The notes beneath the pieces are model-generated. The model saw nothing but the letters and a program-made list of their open reading frames with translations, did not search any database and was not told the origin of the DNA. Shown piece by piece: positions 55,151 through 55,864 of a DNA stretch of 55,864 nt (position 1 is the stretch's first letter; every line of letters begins with the position of its first letter). The stretch is from Dunaliella salina (Eukaryota; Chlorophyta; Chlorophyceae; Chlamydomonadales; Dunaliellaceae). The position numbers and the translations under genes were made by a program. Location of the stretch: NCBI GenBank assembly GCA_002284615.2, contig MU069849.1:85489-141352 (forward strand), written 5' to 3'.

Positions 55151-55520
55151 CAAAACCGTCCTGATGCTGTTTTTGTGCGCTCTATAAAGGCCAACCAGTC
55201 CACCTTAATCCCTCAATGACCCCTGATCGTGACATGGACATCCACTTTGTTGAATTAAAATGCTGTCCCGACACCAACTCCTCCATCACTTTGAAACATG
55301 CAGCAGCTCAACATTCTCACACTGTAACCAAAAAAAAAGACAAGACAAGAAAAGAAAAGAAAAACTACGCAGGCACTGCAACCAAACTTAAAATCCGCAG
55401 CTCAAGGAATCCAAAGGAGAAGAACAAAGTGACCTTGCACATTATCTTAGTTGGTACGGCTGGCACTGTCGACAATGGGCATACGATCACATCACTCAGT
55501 TCTCTGTCTTGCAGAACTTA
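55151..55520 (+). mobile_element. Retroelement copy A7 (RLE fragment)
   Basis: Starts near AAACCGTCCTGATGCTG (the RPDA region), then DIHFVELKCCPDTNSS, ITLKHAAAQHSHTVT, SSRNPKEKNKVTLHIILVGT and AGTVDNGHTITSL. It stops before the 3' UTR and contains a 42-bp nested tail. Confidence 0.82.
55321..55386 (-). mobile_element. 42-bp tail-only insertion with 12-bp target duplication
   Basis: The insert 55333-55374 is only an A-rich run plus ACTACGCAGGC, the end of a type-B tail in reverse. It is flanked by ACTGTAACCAAA (55321-55332) and ACTGCAACCAAA (55375-55386), 11 of 12 identical. It sits in frame inside copy A7. Confidence 0.88.
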
Positions 55521-55864
55521 GGTTGGAGGTGAGTGAGATGTGCGACCTATCCTTATTGCTGCTCATGCAATGAGGTCATCATCTTTTTCTTTCTCTCGGT
55601 GTGTTTGCAGACCTGTTAGAACTTACTTTTGCTCTCACCCCTCACAGCTTTCAGGCTTGTCGTGTGTCAGTCAGTTCAGCCAGGTCAGCCTTGCTTTCCT
55701 GTGCAACAGGCCAGCCTTAACTTGGATTGCCTAGCAATTTCCTCCTGCCGCCTTCCAGTATTTTCAGCTGTGCTCTCAGCCCCCCCCTTTTGCATCCTCT
55801 CCCTACCCCCCCGATCTGAAGGCCATGCAAGCCCCCCCTCATGTGCTTTCTATTCTGCCCCCCC
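55521..55864. other. Window end, C-rich, no gene recognised
   Basis: Pyrimidine-rich sequence with C runs from about 55775. Nothing coding is supported. Confidence 0.4.

Overview
The window is nuclear DNA of a eukaryote. Genes are split by GT-AG introns, CA/TG microsatellites are long, there are two assembly gaps (10264-10277 and 31769-32031), and retroelement debris is dense. No organelle or bacterial gene organisation is visible. A protist or alga is likely, but the sequence alone does not fix the lineage.

The one gene I can assemble end to end is at 27406-39467 (+). Its 18 exons have fully consistent splice phases and encode a 731-residue FAD-linked sugar-lactone oxidase of the gulonolactone/arabinonolactone oxidase type, with an N-terminal hydrophobic segment, a PCMH FAD domain with a GHSW motif, and a C-terminal ALO domain with an HFGK motif. 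A divergent (-) gene with a double-stranded-RNA-binding domain split over two exons (26081-26824) starts 581 bp away. Between 6.7 and 23 kb several (-) strand exons rich in Gln, Pro and Ala (15421-16074, 22722-22982, 11329-11536, and the 6725-7741 ORF) probably belong to one or more nuclear-type proteins that I cannot name.

Much of the rest derives from one superfamily of non-LTR-like retroelements with at least two 3' tail types (A and B). Reading the copies together gives this protein order: N-terminal region, PHD finger, a domain resembling the PCIF1 cap-methyltransferase family, RNase H, a CCHC zinc knuckle, and a PD-ExK restriction-like endonuclease, followed by a 3' UTR ending in CTTTT repeats. 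No reverse transcriptase is visible in any copy. All coding copies are broken, but several short tail-only insertions have clean target-site duplications and look young.

The main result links these two parts. The last intron of the oxidase gene (39300-39406) is itself a type-A tail insertion with a perfect 10-bp target-site duplication. The duplication supplies the G of the donor and the AG of the acceptor, and the element supplies the rest of the donor and the pyrimidine tract, so splicing restores the empty-site reading frame exactly. A second theme is tandem duplication across splice sites (about 16.0-16.6, 22.9-23.3, 11.3-11.8, 30.45-30.61 and 37.1-37.3 kb). A hAT-like non-autonomous transposon with 8-bp target duplications lies at 19866-20518.
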